DNA of 14,510 nt from an uncultured Geobacteraceae bacterium (GCA_903879825.1 CAIRND010000201.1:1-14510); one strand, 5' to 3'. Positions 1 through 7,845 are shown, counted from the first letter of the stretch. Numbers and translations: made by a program. Notes: a model not told the origin generated them from the letters alone.

Positions 1-1033
1 AATCCTTGAAGCCTGCCTGTTCCAGAAATGTATGCAAAACCGGCGAAATCCGGGCGGCACCACAGAGTAATACTGATGCATCTGCTTCACTATTTTCCTT
101 CACACACACCAGCCACTCGCTCACTATCGAAAAAACAATCGGTTGATAGAAAAGAAAGCGCTGCTCTCCATCGTTCAACATGTCTCCCACGGCGCGCCCG
201 GTCCCGAAAGGAACCCGGTGCGATGAACGGGGGGAAGGGTGGACAACGGTGCCGGTTAATGGTGCGACCCCGGAGGTTTTGTGCAGTTGCTGCAAAAAAT
301 AGAAATCTTCTCCGGCAAGGCGGCGGTTCATGCCACCGGAGGCAACGTATGCCGAGGCCCGGCACGCCATAGCGCTGCCAACTGAATGGAAGGCATAGGG
401 AGAGCCGGCCAGTTTTAATCCTAAAATGTAGCTGCGAAGGAACAGTTCATAGCGGTCAATGGCTGACTGTCCCGCCAGCGAGGCGGCCGGACGGTGGCGA
501 TAGGAGATGCTGGCGCCGCCTGCCGGTGAATGGGCAAAATGATGGATGATTGCGGGCAGATAGTCCGGCTGTACCACTGTATCGGCGTCGAGGCAGATCA
601 GGAGCGGATCACCAGCGTAATCAAGATGCCGGAGTGCCAGATCAAGACCGATCTTTCGTGCCTGGCCGACACCCTGCTTGGCGGGCAAGGCGGTGCCGGA
701 TGGCGTTGCATCCACCCAGAACAGATTGTGTAAGCCAAACTGCTGCTTCCAGAGCGGCAGCATCTTCAGTGTTTCAAGATTGTCAGCGGATTCTGCGGTG
801 GATGCGTCGGCACGCTGATTGACTACAACCAGAATCATGACCTGATCTCGCAACTCTGCGGGGTTATGGGAGAGCGATTCTAATGTCTGAGGAAGCTGAA
901 GCGCTTCTGCAAGCGAGGGGATGACGACCACTCCGGAGAAACGGCGAGTGATACTCTCGTTGATCTTCCAGGATGTGTCTGCGCCCCTTTTGATGAGGTA
1001 GGCGGCAATGTGCGGAGGGATGTGATTAGACAT
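1..1033 (-). CDS. Family 2 glycosyltransferase, C-terminus off the left edge
   Basis: An uninterrupted frame of 344 codons runs from ATG at 1033-1031 to the left edge with no stop, so the gene is partial. It reads as a cytoplasmic-type GT-A glycosyltransferase of family 2. Near residues 34-40 there is a hydrophobic strand ending VVVIPS. The stretch around 118-131 (AKQGVGQARKIGLD) matches a nucleotide-sugar-binding region seen in this fold. The metal-binding DxD is LDADT at 148-152, and the acceptor-side ED motif is AGEDF at 240-244. No transmembrane segment is evident in the visible part. The start lies 12 bases after the ubiX stop, with only a weak GGAA purine run upstream, so it is probably translated as the last visible member of the glgA-ubiDAX operon. 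Donor and acceptor cannot be read from the sequence; a surface polysaccharide or lipid glycosylation role is only a guess. All plus-strand and other minus frames here are short and lack family features. Confidence 0.85.
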   Translation of the reverse strand, partial: MSNHIPPHIAAYLIKRGADTSWKINESITRRFSGVVVIPSLAEALQLPQTLESLSHNPAELRDQVMILVVVNQRADASTAESADNLETLKMLPLWKQQFGLHNLFWVDATPSGTALPAKQGVGQARKIGLDLALRHLDYAGDPLLICLDADTVVQPDYLPAIIHHFAHSPAGGASISYRHRPAASLAGQSAIDRYELFLRSYILGLKLAGSPYAFHSVGSAMACRASAYVASGGMNRRLAGEDFYFLQQLHKTSGVAPLTGTVVHPSPRSSHRVPFGTGRAVGDMLNDGEQRFLFYQPIVFSIVSEWLVCVKENSEADASVLLCGAARISPVLHTFLEQAGFKD

Positions 1034-1045
1034 ATACGGAACAGG

Positions 1046-1651
1046 TCATTCCGTTCCCCAGCGTTTATAGAGATCGTTGTCAATCCCCAGTTGATCCAGT
1101 ATTTTTCCCACGACAAAGTCGACCAGATCCAGCACCGATTCGGGTCTGCTGTAGAAAGCGGGCATCGCCGGTATGATGCGTGCTCCGCTGCGGGAAAGCT
1201 TCAGCATGTTTTCCAGGTGGATATCAGAGAGTGGTGTCTCCCGCGGTACCAGCAGCAGCGGACGGCGCTCTTTAAGCATAACATCGGCGCAGCGTTCGAT
1301 CAGGGTGCCTGAGGTGCCGCAGGCGATACGAGCCAGCGTTCCCATACTGCAGGGGCAGACCACCATGGCATCGGGGGCTGACGACCCGCTGGCGACTCCA
1401 CAAAACAGATCGTCGGGATGTACCAGCCTGATACCTGAATCTATTTCCAGGTGATTGTACAAACGGTGCAGTGCCTTGTCCAGGTCGCCCGAGAGGTCAA
1501 GACCGGTTTCTTCAAGACAGACCGCCGTGCCGCTGCAACTGGCACTGAACGTTACCTGGAAACCACTCAGGCAGAGCTGCTCTGCCAGTCTGAGTCCGTA
1601 CATTGAGCCGGATGCGCCGGTGAGTGCGATGAAAATATGTTTCTGAACCAT
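1046..1651 (-). CDS. ubiX: UbiX-family flavin prenyltransferase (probably MqnM role)
   Basis: This 201-residue protein joins dimethylallyl phosphate to FMN to make prenylated FMN, the cofactor of UbiD decarboxylases. It carries the family signatures: TGASG at 11-15 (FMN phosphate loop), SGS at 88-90, CPCSMGTLA at 99-107, ERRPLLLVPRETP at 128-140 and PAMPAFY at 161-167. Length is typical. A longer open frame extends upstream to 1699, but the family N-terminus (VQKHIFIALTGASG) and a Shine-Dalgarno GAGG seven bases before ATG 1651 fix this start. That ribosome-binding site contains the ubiA stop codon (GAGGTAA), and only four bases separate the two genes, so ubiX translation is likely coupled to ubiA. 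Its expected partner is the UbiD homologue two genes upstream. Because the cluster looks like the futalosine menaquinone set, an MqnM-like role is likely, though the reaction is the same for any UbiD client. Confidence 0.95.
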   Translation of the reverse strand: MVQKHIFIALTGASGSMYGLRLAEQLCLSGFQVTFSASCSGTAVCLEETGLDLSGDLDKALHRLYNHLEIDSGIRLVHPDDLFCGVASGSSAPDAMVVCPCSMGTLARIACGTSGTLIERCADVMLKERRPLLLVPRETPLSDIHLENMLKLSRSGARIIPAMPAFYSRPESVLDLVDFVVGKILDQLGIDNDLYKRWGTE

Positions 1652-1655
1652 AGAG

Positions 1656-2519
1656 TTACCTCGCCAGAATATCAGCCGCTGTAAACAGCACGATGGCAAC
1701 GCTGATATATCCGTTCATGTTGAAAAAAGCGGCGTTCAGTTGTGCCAGGTTTCCGTCCCTCAACAGCCAGTGTTCATAGAGCAGCATGGCAAGGGCCGCC
1801 AGGATGCCGACCAGAAAAAAAGTTCCCAGCTGCATGAGAGTGAACAGCGTAAAAAGCAGGCCGATCATAATAATATGAAAAAGCCTGGCGGCCCAGAGTG
1901 AACCGGTAACGCCGAGCAATACAGGAATTGAATGCAGACCCGCTGCCCGGTCGAATTCAAGATCCTGAAGTGCGTACAGGATGTCAAACCCGGCGACCCA
2001 GAACAGGACTATCGCGCCAAGAACCAGCGCCGGTGTTTCTATCGTACCGCGAATAGCGATCCAGGCGCCGATTGGAGCGGCAGCCAGGCAGATGCCGAGC
2101 ACGACATGTGCCAGCGCGGTAAAACGCTTGCAATAGGAGTAGAGCGCCAGAAAAAATAGAGCTATCGGTGACAGCTTCAGGCAGAGCGGATTAAGCATCT
2201 GTGCGGAGAGCAACAGCAGCGCCGTTGCGGCAATAATGAAAAAAAGCGTCAGTCCCCTGCTGATCAAACCTGCGGGAATAGCCCTGACGGCGGTGCGTGG
2301 GTTGCGGCCGTCAATTTCTGCATCAATCAACCGGTTCATTGCCATGGCTGCGGTGCGGGCGCCGACCATGGCCAGGACGATCCAGGTTAGCTGGCGGAGG
2401 GTAGGGACCCCCCCTGCTGCCAGCAATGCGCCGGTCAGGGCAAAAGGGAGCGCGAAGATTGTATGGGAAAACTTGATCATCTCCAGGAAAATGCGGATTT
2501 TGGTCAGGAATGCGGTCAT
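1656..2519 (-). CDS. ubiA: UbiA-family prenyltransferase (probably MqnP)
   Basis: This is a 287-residue integral membrane aromatic prenyltransferase. Two Asp-rich Mg/diphosphate-binding motifs are visible: N62-R-L-I-D66-A-E-I-D70 and the DILYALQDLEFD block at 179-190, followed by GLHSIP. Between and after them are about eight hydrophobic segments. The C-terminal LNAAFFNMNGYIS (261-273) and the QDLEFD/GLHSIP form resemble the UbiA-like group linked to futalosine menaquinone synthesis (MqnP), which prenylates dihydroxynaphthoate, more than E. coli UbiA. That assignment is inferred from motif style and neighbours. The frame is open back to 2603, but ATG 2519 gives the normal N-terminus (TAFLTKIRIFLEMIKFSH) and overlaps the ubiD stop as ATGA, a classic coupling arrangement. 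4-hydroxybenzoate polyprenyltransferase remains the alternative name. Confidence 0.93.
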   Translation of the reverse strand: MTAFLTKIRIFLEMIKFSHTIFALPFALTGALLAAGGVPTLRQLTWIVLAMVGARTAAMAMNRLIDAEIDGRNPRTAVRAIPAGLISRGLTLFFIIAATALLLLSAQMLNPLCLKLSPIALFFLALYSYCKRFTALAHVVLGICLAAAPIGAWIAIRGTIETPALVLGAIVLFWVAGFDILYALQDLEFDRAAGLHSIPVLLGVTGSLWAARLFHIIMIGLLFTLFTLMQLGTFFLVGILAALAMLLYEHWLLRDGNLAQLNAAFFNMNGYISVAIVLFTAADILAR

Positions 2520-3916
2520 GGTAACAGGTACTCCCTCCAGCGATGTGTGACGAGTGCTGCTGTTTCGGCAGAAATTTTCACCCCTGGTCCCGGTGAACGA
2601 CACCCGGTGGCATCAAGTGCAAGCCGTCCGGTTGCGCTGTCATGGATGCAGTCATCGCCACAATCAGTTACGTTGATACTTTTCCAGGCTGCCTGTGACA
2701 AATCAGTTATGCCCGCATCAGCGGCAACAAACAGCAGAACCCGTGCCGACTTGAACCAGGGCAGCGCCCACAATTGGGCGGAAATGTTCCGTACCATGCC
2801 GGGTTGTGGATGTTCAAGCGAAATGATGGCGCTTTGATGGAAAATCCACTCAAAAGGGAGATGAATGTCGGTGATCGCCGGCACCAGTTTGTGCAGAAAC
2901 GCCAGCAGCAGCCGCTCCCAGGCTTGTGCCATCCAGCAATCCTCCATCGGCGGCGGCCCGACAACGGTTGCAGGGATGATAGCGTTCGGGCGGTGACGTA
3001 TGGATGTTATCCGCAGCAGCGCCGCCGGAGCTGCGGGTGAATAGAAGCCGGTATGGTTGCCGAACGGCCCCTCCGTGGCGGTCTCACCCGGCTCAACATA
3101 ACCTTCAATGATCACCTCTGCACCAGTTGGAACGCGCAGTGGTACCGTGATGCACGGGGCGGTGGTAAGTGGAGTGTCGCTCAAAAAACCGGCAAAGGTC
3201 AGTTCGTCGAGATCACCGGGGAGCGGAAACATCGCGCTGAAAAGCGTCGCGGGATCACCGCCCAGAATAATTGCCACCGGCATCGGTGTGCCTGTTTTTC
3301 GATACATCTCGGCGTGTCGTGCCGCACCACTCCCGGCTTTCCACTGAATTGCCGCTTCACGCCCACCGCGCAGCTGCACCCGGTATACCCCGCAATTTGG
3401 CGTGCCGCCGCTCGGATTAGCAGTAAATACCTGTGGCAGCGTTATATAGCGCCCATGCCCATCGGCACTGCCATCGTCCGGCCAGCTGTGCAAAAAGGGA
3501 AAGCATGTCAAATCAGGGGGATCCATTCGGACCAGTGTTGGCTCCGCTTCTGTGGCGGCACGTGGGGCATACGCGCAAAATTCCGGTAGAGCCGTCAGTT
3601 GATGATCGAGTGAATGGCTGTCAAGCCCGGGGATAAGGTCGAGAAGAGCGTTCAGGCGTGCGGTCAATTCACCGAGGTCCGTAATACCCAGTGACAGACA
3701 AACTCTGCGGGTAGAGCCGAACAGGTTGGTGGCAACAGCGAATTGACTCCCCTCCGGATGCTCGAAAAGAAGTGCCGCACCGCCATCCGGCCGTTTGCAA
3801 ATACGGTCGGTGATGGCGGCAATTTCCAGGACGGGATCGACAGGAATTGATATACGGGAGAGCTCGCCATCAGCTTCGAGGCGGGAGATGAAATGGCGTA
3901 GATCGGCTGGTGCCAT
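2516..3916 (-). CDS. ubiD: UbiD-family prenylated-FMN decarboxylase (probably MqnL role)
   Basis: This 466-residue enzyme is a UbiD-fold decarboxylase that would remove the ring carboxylate after prenylation. Visible family features are the N-terminal LRHFISRLEADGEL (6-19), the cofactor-binding NCGVYRVQ block with Asn174 and Arg179, MPVAIILGGDP at 212-222, the acidic active-site strand EGYVEPGETATEGPFGNHTG with Glu278 and Glu282 (271-290), and HHRP-like RHRP at 307-310. The IQWKAGSGAARHAE stretch (190-203) resembles the futalosine-pathway type rather than the long E. coli UbiD. The start is three bases after the glgA stop, with only a weak GAG upstream, so translation probably continues from glgA. 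Gene order UbiD-UbiA-UbiX is the same as I recall for the mqnL-mqnP-mqnM cluster of Streptomyces coelicolor. The substrate is inferred, not shown. Confidence 0.93.
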   Translation of the reverse strand: MAPADLRHFISRLEADGELSRISIPVDPVLEIAAITDRICKRPDGGAALLFEHPEGSQFAVATNLFGSTRRVCLSLGITDLGELTARLNALLDLIPGLDSHSLDHQLTALPEFCAYAPRAATEAEPTLVRMDPPDLTCFPFLHSWPDDGSADGHGRYITLPQVFTANPSGGTPNCGVYRVQLRGGREAAIQWKAGSGAARHAEMYRKTGTPMPVAIILGGDPATLFSAMFPLPGDLDELTFAGFLSDTPLTTAPCITVPLRVPTGAEVIIEGYVEPGETATEGPFGNHTGFYSPAAPAALLRITSIRHRPNAIIPATVVGPPPMEDCWMAQAWERLLLAFLHKLVPAITDIHLPFEWIFHQSAIISLEHPQPGMVRNISAQLWALPWFKSARVLLFVAADAGITDLSQAAWKSINVTDCGDDCIHDSATGRLALDATGCRSPGPGVKISAETAALVTHRWREYLLP

Positions 3917-3919
3917 GAA

Positions 3920-5437
3920 TTACTCAAACCGGTTGCGGTAATATTCCTCACCCCGACGACGCAGGACAGCCAAGCGGTAGAGTTCGTCGTATTTGTGCGC
4001 GGCGGCTTCCCAGGTAAAACGCTTCTTCATGCCGTTTTTGCGGAGTGCTGCCAACCCCTTCGGGTTGTTGAAAAAAGTCCAGGCGGCCCAGCCGACGGTG
4101 TCGTGCAATGCTGCTGCTGTGTGATTCCAAAATTTGAACCCATCGCCGGTCATGACCGCTTCGTTGAAATTTTCTACGCTGTCATCAAGTCCGCCGGTGG
4201 CACGCACGATCGGAGGAGTGCCATAGGCGAGGGAATACATCTGGTTCAATCCGCATGGTTCAAAGGCGGATGGCATCACAAAAAAGTCTGAACCCGCTTC
4301 AACCTTATGAGCTAGAGCCTCGTTGTAGCCGATGTAACAGGCGAATTTTTCCGGATAGAGCGCGGCAATGTCACCGAAATAAAAATGTGCCCATGGCTCG
4401 CCATTGCCGACGACGACAAACTGGCAATCCATTTCCATGATGCGGTGGATTGCCTCGGCCAGAATATCGGTACCCTTCTGTTTTACCATCCTCGACACGA
4501 TACCGAACAGCGGGATATCGTCCCGCTCGGGAAGTCCCATGGCCGCCTGAAGATCACGCTTGCAGGCCGCCTTTCCTTTTTTTATCGTGCGGGCGGTATA
4601 GTTGGTCGCGATGAATTTATCTGTAGCAGGATCCCATTCCTCATAATCCACACCATTCAGAATGCCGCTCAAATCGGCGGCACGTTCCCGTATCGTTCCC
4701 TCCAGACCCCAGCCAAAGGCAGCGGTCTGAATCTCACGGGAATATTCCTCGCTGACGGTGTTGAGCAGGGTCGAGTGGTAGATGCCACCTTTCAGCAGGT
4801 TGACTTCGTCGTCCTTTTCCAAATCCAGGTAGTTGAAGTGCTTCCAGCCAACTCCGAGTACGTCCATCAGGCCGGGGTAGAAGTTGCCCTGATGCTGCAT
4901 GTTGTGCAGCGTCAGGAGTGAAGCGGAGTTGCCGACGAAACGATCATGCAGGTAGGAGGTGTTGAGCAATACCGGTATAGCGCCGGTATGCCAGTCATGG
5001 GCGTGGATCACATCCGGCGAGAAGTTGAGCATCTTGCACAGTTCCAGCGAGGCTTTGGAGAGGAAGACAAAACGGTTGTCGTTGTCCATGTATCCTTCGC
5101 CATCTTGCTGATACAGGCCGGAACGACCGTAATATGCTTCGTGCTCCAGAAAGTAGACCGGGACATCGCTCCCCGGCAGTCGGCCTTCCCACACGCCGCA
5201 ATATTGATGGCCGATAATCCCCATCGGTACGACAAGGGTGCCGGGCAGAAGTTTTAAACCATACTTTTCTGTGTTGACGCTGCGGTAGCGGGGCAATACA
5301 ACCCGCACATCATGCCCCATACGTGCCAGGTATTTCGGCAGGGCCCCGACAACGTCGCCAAGCCCTCCTTCCTTGGCAAAGGGAGCGGCTTCGGACGCGG
5401 AGAAAAGGATGGAGAGCGGCTGGTCATGGCGCTTCAT
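3920..5437 (-). CDS. glgA: Glycogen (starch) synthase, GT5
   Basis: This enzyme elongates alpha-1,4-glucan from a nucleotide-glucose donor in the cytoplasm. The 505-residue length is typical for bacterial GlgA. The N-terminal donor loop reads PFAKEGGLGDVVGALP (19-34); the Thr of the more familiar KTGGL is Glu here, a variant found in many homologues. HAHDWH (145-150) and the HNMQHQG block (178-184) are present. The C-terminal lobe has SRMVKQKG (315-322) and the catalytic E-x7-E region FEPCGLNQMYSLAYG (392-406), followed by VRATGGLDD. ATG 5437 is preceded by AGGTGG at good spacing. It is the first gene of the unit with ubiD, ubiA, ubiX and the glycosyltransferase. ADP-glucose is the usual bacterial donor; UDP-glucose cannot be excluded from sequence. 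Confidence 0.97.
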   Translation of the reverse strand: MKRHDQPLSILFSASEAAPFAKEGGLGDVVGALPKYLARMGHDVRVVLPRYRSVNTEKYGLKLLPGTLVVPMGIIGHQYCGVWEGRLPGSDVPVYFLEHEAYYGRSGLYQQDGEGYMDNDNRFVFLSKASLELCKMLNFSPDVIHAHDWHTGAIPVLLNTSYLHDRFVGNSASLLTLHNMQHQGNFYPGLMDVLGVGWKHFNYLDLEKDDEVNLLKGGIYHSTLLNTVSEEYSREIQTAAFGWGLEGTIRERAADLSGILNGVDYEEWDPATDKFIATNYTARTIKKGKAACKRDLQAAMGLPERDDIPLFGIVSRMVKQKGTDILAEAIHRIMEMDCQFVVVGNGEPWAHFYFGDIAALYPEKFACYIGYNEALAHKVEAGSDFFVMPSAFEPCGLNQMYSLAYGTPPIVRATGGLDDSVENFNEAVMTGDGFKFWNHTAAALHDTVGWAAWTFFNNPKGLAALRKNGMKKRFTWEAAAHKYDELYRLAVLRRRGEEYYRNRFE

Positions 5438-5587
5438 GCTGCCACCTGTGACGTTTTGAATGTGATGCTGCAGCTGGATTTATGCAGTAAGGAACCGGCA
5501 AAATTGATTGTCATATGAATGTGCTTTCGATGTGTTCGACCTGTGTGGCGCGACACGCTTTCTTAGTATGTGACTGAATATGGGTAA

Positions 5588-5617
5588 AGTATAACAGGCC
5601 GTCCAATGAAAATCCAA
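5588..5617 (-). promoter_or_regulatory. Candidate sigma70 promoter for the glgA operon
   Basis: On the minus strand TTGGAT (5617-5612) is separated by 18 bases from TATACT (5593-5588), and the bases before the -10 give an extended TGT-TATACT form. It lies in the 196-bp gap after the kinase gene and would start transcription near 5581, leaving a leader of about 143 bases before glgA. The -35 region sits on a direct repeat of ATTGGA with a 10-base period, possibly a factor-binding site. No intrinsic terminator for the kinase gene is obvious in the gap. Confidence 0.5.
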
Positions 5618-5633
5618 TGGTAATCTACCTCAA

Positions 5634-7670
5634 CTACCGGTCCAGAATCTCCCGGACCTTTTTAAATAGCGCAGTCGGTTGGACCGGTTTGGCAATGAAT
5701 TCAGCATGTACGCCAAGCTCTTCCTGATGCTGGATCGTTCTGGCGTTGTAGCCGCTGCTGAATAACGCCTTCACGTTCGGCTTGATCTGCCTGATTTCGT
5801 CATACGCCTGTGTGCCGCTTTTACGGGGCATTATCATGTCCATTATAATCAGCTGAATGGTCTCGGCGTTGTCGCTGAACTTCTCTACAGCATCTTGTCC
5901 GTCGACCGCCAAAATAACCCGGTAACCGAGTTTTACCAGCATCTTTTGCATAAACTCGCGTAAATCCAGATCATCTTCCACAACCAGAATTGTCTCGGTC
6001 CCGGTCCCGGCTTCTTCAACAGCAGCGGCACGTGTGTCTGATCCCGCTTGTTCCATTCCAACGATCGGCAGATATATCATAAATCGGGCCCCTTGACCCG
6101 GTTCGCTGGATACATCAACAAATCCGTTATGTTGTTTTGTAATACCGTACACCATTGCCAGGCCGAGACCGGTGCCCTTGCCGACCTCCTTCGTGGTGAA
6201 AAAAGGTTCAAAAATTTTCTTGCAAACGATTTTATCAATACCTCTTCCCGTGTCAGAAACGGTAATGACCGCATAGCGTCCCGGTTCGCCGAAATCATGA
6301 TCTAAGATGAACTGTGCTCCCATGGTAAGCAGTTCGGTGGTGATAGTCAGTTTGCCGCCATTTGGCATGGCATCCCGGGCATTGTTTGCCAGGTTAATAA
6401 GAATTTGTTCGATCTGACCTCCGTCAACATACACGGGAAGTGAGGTCTCTTTTTGTACCGTCTTAAACTGGATATCCTCTCCGATAATTCTTTTTACAAA
6501 GGTAGCAACGTTGGACACAATCATGTTCAAATTTTGATTCTGGGGCTTCATGACCTGGGTTCGGCTGAAAGCCAGCATGCTATGAGTTAACTCTCCGGCC
6601 CGGCCCGACGCGGCGAGAATTCGCTCCACGTAGTCATTTTGTGGATCCTCCTGCCCCATATCCATCTGCAACAAGCAGCAATAGCCGTTGATGATGCTGA
6701 GCACGTTATTGAAATCGTGGGCGAGGCCACCGGCAAGTTGTCCCACCGCTTCCATCTTCTGCGACTGTATCAGCTGCTCTTTAAGTTTTCTGTGCTCAGT
6801 GATATCGGTGTCACTGCCCCGGTAGCCGAGCAGGGTCCCGTCGTCGCTGAGAAGCGGGATGCCGTTGGTAGAGAGCCACACCAAGCGATTATGCTTGGTC
6901 AGGGCGCTGTTCTCGAAATTGTGAAATGGTTCATTACGTTCGAACGCTTCAAACGCGGCCGCCTTGAACAGCTCCCGCTCCGATTCAGGGTGCAGGTCAT
7001 AGAAATGTATTTTTCCCACCAGTTCGACTGGACGATAGCCGAGAACGGCCTCGCATACATGGCTGATATAGGTGTAGAGCCCCTTGGTGTCCACTTCCCA
7101 GACAAAAGTGCCGCTCTGTTCAGCCAACTGATTAAAACGGGAATCGCTCTCCCGCAGTGTATCCTCTGTAAGTTTGCGTTCGGTGATTTCGTGAGCGGCG
7201 GCTGTAAACATGGTCGTTCCGTCATGATCGACAAACGGCATCCCATTCGCCTCAAACCATAGCCAGGAGCCATCTGCGTGTTTGACGCGGTAGGGTGGGC
7301 TTGCTTTGAAATATGTCCCGCTCAAAACTTTCTGAAGGTATTCAAGGCAGGGCATTACATCGTCCGGGTGCACAAACAGAGCGAAGCTGTTACCCAGGAT
7401 GTCACTGACGGGATATCCGAAGTAGCGCTCCCACGTCGGGGAGGCATAGATGAATCGCCCCTCGGTATCCAGGGTGAAGAGGACATCGTAGGAGTTTTCC
7501 ATAAACTGGCTGAGTTTCTTTTTCTCTCGGGCGGAGTCAGACACTGCCAGCAGCAGCATTTCATTCTGTCGTTCCAGTTCCGCTTCACGTGTACGCAAAC
7601 CGCGGATCATGCTGCACATCTCTTCTGGTGACTGTGTCTCTAAGCAGTTTGTATCGGTGGTTTCCTTCAT
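5634..7670 (-). CDS. Soluble PAS-PAS hybrid sensor histidine kinase with receiver
   Basis: This is a 678-residue hybrid kinase. Residues 1-55 are polar and probably coiled coil. Two PAS domains follow (about 55-165 and 175-295), each ending in a PAC-type segment with ITERK or ITEHRK. The phosphoacceptor H-box is LAGGLAHDFNN with His318. The N-box is NLANNARDA (427-435), the G1 box SDTGRGID (472-479), the F-box FEPFFTT (487-493) and the G2 box GKGTGLGLA (497-505). The receiver domain (about 560-678) has the acidic pair Asp566/Asp567, the phosphoacceptor Asp611 in IIMDMIMP and Lys661 in AKP. There is no transmembrane segment or signal peptide, so it senses a cytoplasmic cue; the ligand of the PAS domains is unknown. 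The output is unclear because no DNA-binding domain or partner regulator is in the window. ATG 7670 has AGGGAG eight bases upstream. It stands alone, with glgA 196 bp downstream. Confidence 0.95.
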   Translation of the reverse strand: MKETTDTNCLETQSPEEMCSMIRGLRTREAELERQNEMLLLAVSDSAREKKKLSQFMENSYDVLFTLDTEGRFIYASPTWERYFGYPVSDILGNSFALFVHPDDVMPCLEYLQKVLSGTYFKASPPYRVKHADGSWLWFEANGMPFVDHDGTTMFTAAAHEITERKLTEDTLRESDSRFNQLAEQSGTFVWEVDTKGLYTYISHVCEAVLGYRPVELVGKIHFYDLHPESERELFKAAAFEAFERNEPFHNFENSALTKHNRLVWLSTNGIPLLSDDGTLLGYRGSDTDITEHRKLKEQLIQSQKMEAVGQLAGGLAHDFNNVLSIINGYCCLLQMDMGQEDPQNDYVERILAASGRAGELTHSMLAFSRTQVMKPQNQNLNMIVSNVATFVKRIIGEDIQFKTVQKETSLPVYVDGGQIEQILINLANNARDAMPNGGKLTITTELLTMGAQFILDHDFGEPGRYAVITVSDTGRGIDKIVCKKIFEPFFTTKEVGKGTGLGLAMVYGITKQHNGFVDVSSEPGQGARFMIYLPIVGMEQAGSDTRAAAVEEAGTGTETILVVEDDLDLREFMQKMLVKLGYRVILAVDGQDAVEKFSDNAETIQLIIMDMIMPRKSGTQAYDEIRQIKPNVKALFSSGYNARTIQHQEELGVHAEFIAKPVQPTALFKKVREILDR

Positions 7671-7689
7671 GACTGCTTCTCCCTGACGT

Positions 7690-7703
7690 TGAAAACATTT
7701 TCA
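7690..7703. promoter_or_regulatory. Palindrome in the kinase leader, possible operator
   Basis: TGAAAACATTTTCA is a perfect 6+6 inverted repeat with a 2-base centre, followed one base on by a third half-site, TGAAAA. It lies about 20 bases upstream of the kinase start codon, beside the Shine-Dalgarno sequence. It could bind a regulator, or be an AT-rich coincidence. No convincing -35/-10 pair was found in the surrounding 100 bases. Confidence 0.25.
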
Positions 7704-7773
7704 CTGAAAAACATCTGCACGAAATTTGGACTTTCGGAGGAACGGAACAATTACCCGCCAGCGATAAAACATA

Positions 7774-7813
7774 AAGAGTCGCTGACCAATTACATAATGG
7801 GGCAGCGACTCTT
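7774..7813 (-). terminator. Intrinsic terminator after transaldolase
   Basis: Perfect 11-base arms (AAGAGTCGCTG and its complement, 7774-7784 and 7803-7813) enclose an 18-base loop. The loop can itself pair further (CCATTA against TAATTGG with one bulge). On the minus strand the stem is followed by a T-rich run (TTTATGTTTT). It lies 32 bases after the transaldolase stop. On the plus strand no T tract follows, so it works mainly for the minus-strand operon. Confidence 0.8.
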
Positions 7814-7845
7814 GTCTTATGGAGATATTATCACAACAAACGTCG

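Noticed and set aside
28..372. Plus-strand open frame of 114 codons, and a minus-strand one at 90-365 in another frame
   Set aside because: Both are shadows of the glycosyltransferase frame that spans 1-1033 on the minus strand. They show low-complexity Arg/Pro-rich translations and no family motif.
1652..1699. Upstream extension of the UbiX frame by 16 residues
   Set aside because: It lies inside the ubiA coding end and lacks a ribosome-binding site. The Shine-Dalgarno before 1651 and the family N-terminus settle the start.
2520..2603. Upstream extension of the UbiA frame by 28 residues
   Set aside because: The extension overlaps the conserved end of ubiD and has no UbiA-like sequence. ATG 2519 in an ATGA overlap is a much better start.
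4385..4921. Plus-strand 178-codon frame opposite glgA, and a similar one at 6639-7262 opposite the kinase
   Set aside because: Both are antisense to well-supported genes in GC-biased codon positions, with no ribosome-binding site or motif.
7745..7765. Possible sigma54 promoter upstream of the kinase (TGGCGGGTAATTGTT)
   Set aside because: The -24 GG is present, but the -12 position lacks GC at the required spacing.
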